From the NCBI GenBank assembly GCA_021324465.1, contig JAJPJB010000059.1:17067-81066 (forward strand): a stretch of 64,000 nucleotides of DNA, in the 5' to 3' direction. Positions within the stretch are counted from its first letter, which is position 1, and each line of letters begins with the position of its first letter. The position numbers and the translations under genes were made by a program. Shown in pieces: positions 62,208-64,000 of this stretch. The DNA comes from Hyphomicrobiaceae bacterium (GTDB lineage Bacteria; Pseudomonadota; Alphaproteobacteria; Rhizobiales; Xanthobacteraceae). The notes beneath the pieces were generated by a model. That model saw only the letters and a program-made list of their open reading frames with translations. It did not search any database and had not been told where the DNA came from.

Positions 62208-63899
62208 TCAGGTCACCGCGGTCGGCGCCAGCGCTTCAATATCCGTAACCACATCGATGATCGCAGGTCGGCCTGAGGCCAGCGCCTGAGCGAGTGCCGC
62301 CGGAAATGCCTTGGCTTGCTCGACACGGATGCCGAGCGCCCCCATGTCCTGCGCCAGCCGCGCGAAATCGGTCTTGCTGAAAGTCCACAATTCGCGTGCC
62401 TTTTGCGTCTGCTGACCGCCATAGACGCGATCAAAGCCGCGTTTGGACTGATTGCCGCCGCCGTTATTGTTGACCACTGTCACCGCGGCGATGTTCCAGC
62501 GCACCGCCGTCTCGATTTCGGCGATGTGATACCAAAAGCCGGCATCGCCGGTGAAGGTAACGACCGGGCGTTCGGGACAGGCGCATTTGGCGCCGAGCCC
62601 TGCCGGGAACGCCCAGCCGAGATGGCCGGCGCTGCGCATATAGGCTTGCCGCGGCGAGGTAAGATCGAACATGCCGCCCATCCACATGCCGGCATGCCCC
62701 GTGTCAACCACAATGATGGCATCGCCCGGCATATGCTGCGTCAATTCGCTGCAGAGCCGCTCCGGCCGGATCGGCACGGCATCCGACGCAAGCGCCGAGT
62801 GATATTTGTCGCGCCACTCGGCGCAGATTTTTTGCGCTTGTGCGATCCACGGCTTGCGTTTCTCAGCACTGGCGGGATCGCACAGCGCAAACATGCGTGC
62901 CAATGTCACTTTCGCGTCACCGTTGACCGCGGCGGCGAGCGGGTAATTGCGGCCGAGCGCCTGCGGCTCGAGGTCGATCTGGATCGCGGGCGTGCCGATC
63001 TTGGGCACTGCCCAGAAATGTGTGGTCATGCCGCCGGTCTCCGTGCCGATGAAGCAGACGAGATCGGCCGCATTGACGACGCGGTTGGCGCTTTCGCGAG
63101 AATAGGTGCCGACCACGCCGACCGAGAGCGGATGATTGCCTGGAATGGAATCTTTGCCGTTGAGCGAAGTCGCGACTGGAATCTGCAGCGCCTCGGCGAA
63201 AGCAGTCAGTTCGGACGCCGCGCCAGAGGCGCGCACGCCGCCGCCGGCAACGATTACGGGGCGCATCGCGTCTTGCAGGAGTCTGAGCGCCGCGCGGACG
63301 CTCTCTTCCTCCGGCGCCGGGCGGAACGCCGGCACGCGGGCGAATTGCGGCTCGACGAGGGGCTCCATGTCAGCCTCCTCGGCATCGATCTGACCCTCGT
63401 TGCCGCGGAACTGCAGATGCACCGGTCCGGGACAACCGGTGACGGCGGTGCGGAACGCCTGCCGCACCATGTCGGGAAAGCGTATCACGTCATCGACCGT
63501 GGCGTTGAATTTGGTCACCGGCTCAAAGGCCGGCATATCGTCGATCTCCTGATAGACTTTGCGAAACTTGGTCTTCGGCTCGCGGCCGCCGGTCATAGCG
63601 ATCACCGGCGAATGGGCAAGGAAGGCGTCGCGCAAGCCGGCGGCGAGATTGAGCGCGCCGATCACCTGCGCCATGCAGATGCCCGGCTTGCCCGAGGCGC
63701 GCGCATAGCCGTCGGCCATGTAAGCGGCCGCTTTCTCGCCGTGCACATGCAGCCGCTTGATCTCGGTGCGACGTTCCATCTCGGCAAACGTCGTGCGCAG
63801 CACCGCGGGTACGTGAAACACATGCGTGACGCCATAACCCTTGAGCATGTCGGCCAAGCATTGCGCACCAGTCATTTTTCTGTTGTGACCGATCTGCAT
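62208..63899 (-). CDS. thiamine-diphosphate-dependent enzyme (acetolactate synthase-like)
   Basis: The 563-residue protein has the ThDP enzyme layout: N-terminal domain with catalytic Glu in HVHGEKAAAYMADGYARASG near residue 50, middle domain VIVAGGGVRASG near 205, and C-terminal cofactor domain FTGDAGFWYHIAEIETAVRW then NNNGGGN, the GDG-to-N diphosphate motif. Relatives include acetolactate synthase, benzoylformate decarboxylase and oxalyl-CoA decarboxylase; the substrate cannot be set from sequence. The ATG at 63899 has AAGGGA upstream; the open frame extends to 63989 in the upstream gene's end. A cyclase-family gene ends 36 bases upstream. Confidence 0.88.
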   Translation of the reverse strand: MQIGHNRKMTGAQCLADMLKGYGVTHVFHVPAVLRTTFAEMERRTEIKRLHVHGEKAAAYMADGYARASGKPGICMAQVIGALNLAAGLRDAFLAHSPVIAMTGGREPKTKFRKVYQEIDDMPAFEPVTKFNATVDDVIRFPDMVRQAFRTAVTGCPGPVHLQFRGNEGQIDAEEADMEPLVEPQFARVPAFRPAPEEESVRAALRLLQDAMRPVIVAGGGVRASGAASELTAFAEALQIPVATSLNGKDSIPGNHPLSVGVVGTYSRESANRVVNAADLVCFIGTETGGMTTHFWAVPKIGTPAIQIDLEPQALGRNYPLAAAVNGDAKVTLARMFALCDPASAEKRKPWIAQAQKICAEWRDKYHSALASDAVPIRPERLCSELTQHMPGDAIIVVDTGHAGMWMGGMFDLTSPRQAYMRSAGHLGWAFPAGLGAKCACPERPVVTFTGDAGFWYHIAEIETAVRWNIAAVTVVNNNGGGNQSKRGFDRVYGGQQTQKARELWTFSKTDFARLAQDMGALGIRVEQAKAFPAALAQALASGRPAIIDVVTDIEALAPTAVT

Positions 63900-63934
63900 C
63901 GGAGCGTCCCTTGGGTCAAAACTTGTTTCCGCCG

Positions 63935-64000
63935 TCAGTCGTTGAACACGGCGACGGCGCGGATCGGCGACCCGGTGCCTTCGCGCCATTTCAGCGGCAG
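63935..64000 (-). CDS. cyclase-family protein, C-terminal end only
   Basis: The last 21 codons of a gene enter from the right edge and read LPLKWREGTGSPIRAVAVFN, then Asp and stop. The ending, with LPLK, GTGSP and RAVAV, is like that of the kynurenine-formamidase-like cyclase family (metal-dependent hydrolases). The gene ends 36 bases before the start of the thiamine-diphosphate enzyme, so the two are likely co-transcribed. Too little is visible for a firm call. Confidence 0.5.
   Translation of the reverse strand: MPLKWREGTGSPIRAVAVFND

Noticed and set aside
1..64000. CRISPR array, insertion sequence, prophage or integrative element
   Set aside because: No repeat-spacer array, transposase, integrase or phage protein was found; the repeats seen are short palindromes or operator-like.

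Overview
The window is GC-rich chromosomal DNA from an alphaproteobacterium, most likely a rhizobial-order relative of Bradyrhizobium, Rhodopseudomonas or Pseudolabrys (inferred). The pointers are a phasin with a PhaR-like palindrome, a histidine tRNA with A73 and no encoded G-1, HWE/PdhS-style PAS kinases, many solute-binding proteins for organic acids, UbiD-type decarboxylases, and dispersed palindromic repeats of the kind common in that group. No insertion sequence, phage, integrase, CRISPR array or rRNA was seen, so this looks like ordinary but metabolically accessory-rich chromosome.

Layout. 1-5 kb: a cobalamin-type radical SAM enzyme (cut by the window edge) divergent from two methyltransferases and a DHA2 exporter, resembling a small natural-product or lipid-tailoring locus. 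5.1-8.4 kb: a large multi-PAS hybrid histidine kinase. 8.7-9.2 kb: a frameshifted transglutaminase-like pseudogene. 9.4-15.7 kb: a same-strand run of an EutA-like ATPase with His-rich ends, a bicupin, a TIGR02444 protein, UbiX, a carboxymuconolactone-decarboxylase-like protein and a UbiD decarboxylase. 15.8-24 kb: an orphan [2Fe-2S] subunit, a branched-chain-type solute-binding protein, a MetE-core protein, an AMP-forming ligase, a methyltransferase, and a second UbiD-family enzyme divergent from a MarR regulator. 24-33 kb: GNAT/CelD-like acyltransferase, Bug/TctC binding protein, glutathione transferase, acyl-CoA synthetase, MHS-type transporter and a GGDEF-EAL protein.

33-42 kb: an unusual carbamoyltransferase, then a tightly coupled operon of an XRE regulator and hyfB-C-E-F-G-I. 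This encodes a membrane complex related to complex I and hydrogenase-4. Its large subunit lacks both CxxC pairs that bind nickel-iron, while the proximal iron-sulfur ligands and the proton-channel residues are kept. It is therefore probably not a hydrogenase, and it is the most interesting system in the window.

42-64 kb: tRNA-His, phasin and a decayed second phasin, a PdhS-like kinase, DUF1194 and AsmA proteins, a polyamine ABC transporter without its binding protein, a CheY-like regulator, glpD, a short-chain dehydrogenase, a VOC protein, malonyl-CoA decarboxylase divergent from a CaiB-type CoA-transferase, two small membrane proteins, a Cache-domain hybrid kinase, a thiamine-diphosphate enzyme and the end of a cyclase-family gene. 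Together the genes describe a heterotrophic soil-type bacterium that takes up and activates aromatic and organic acids, stores polyhydroxyalkanoate and invests heavily in signalling.
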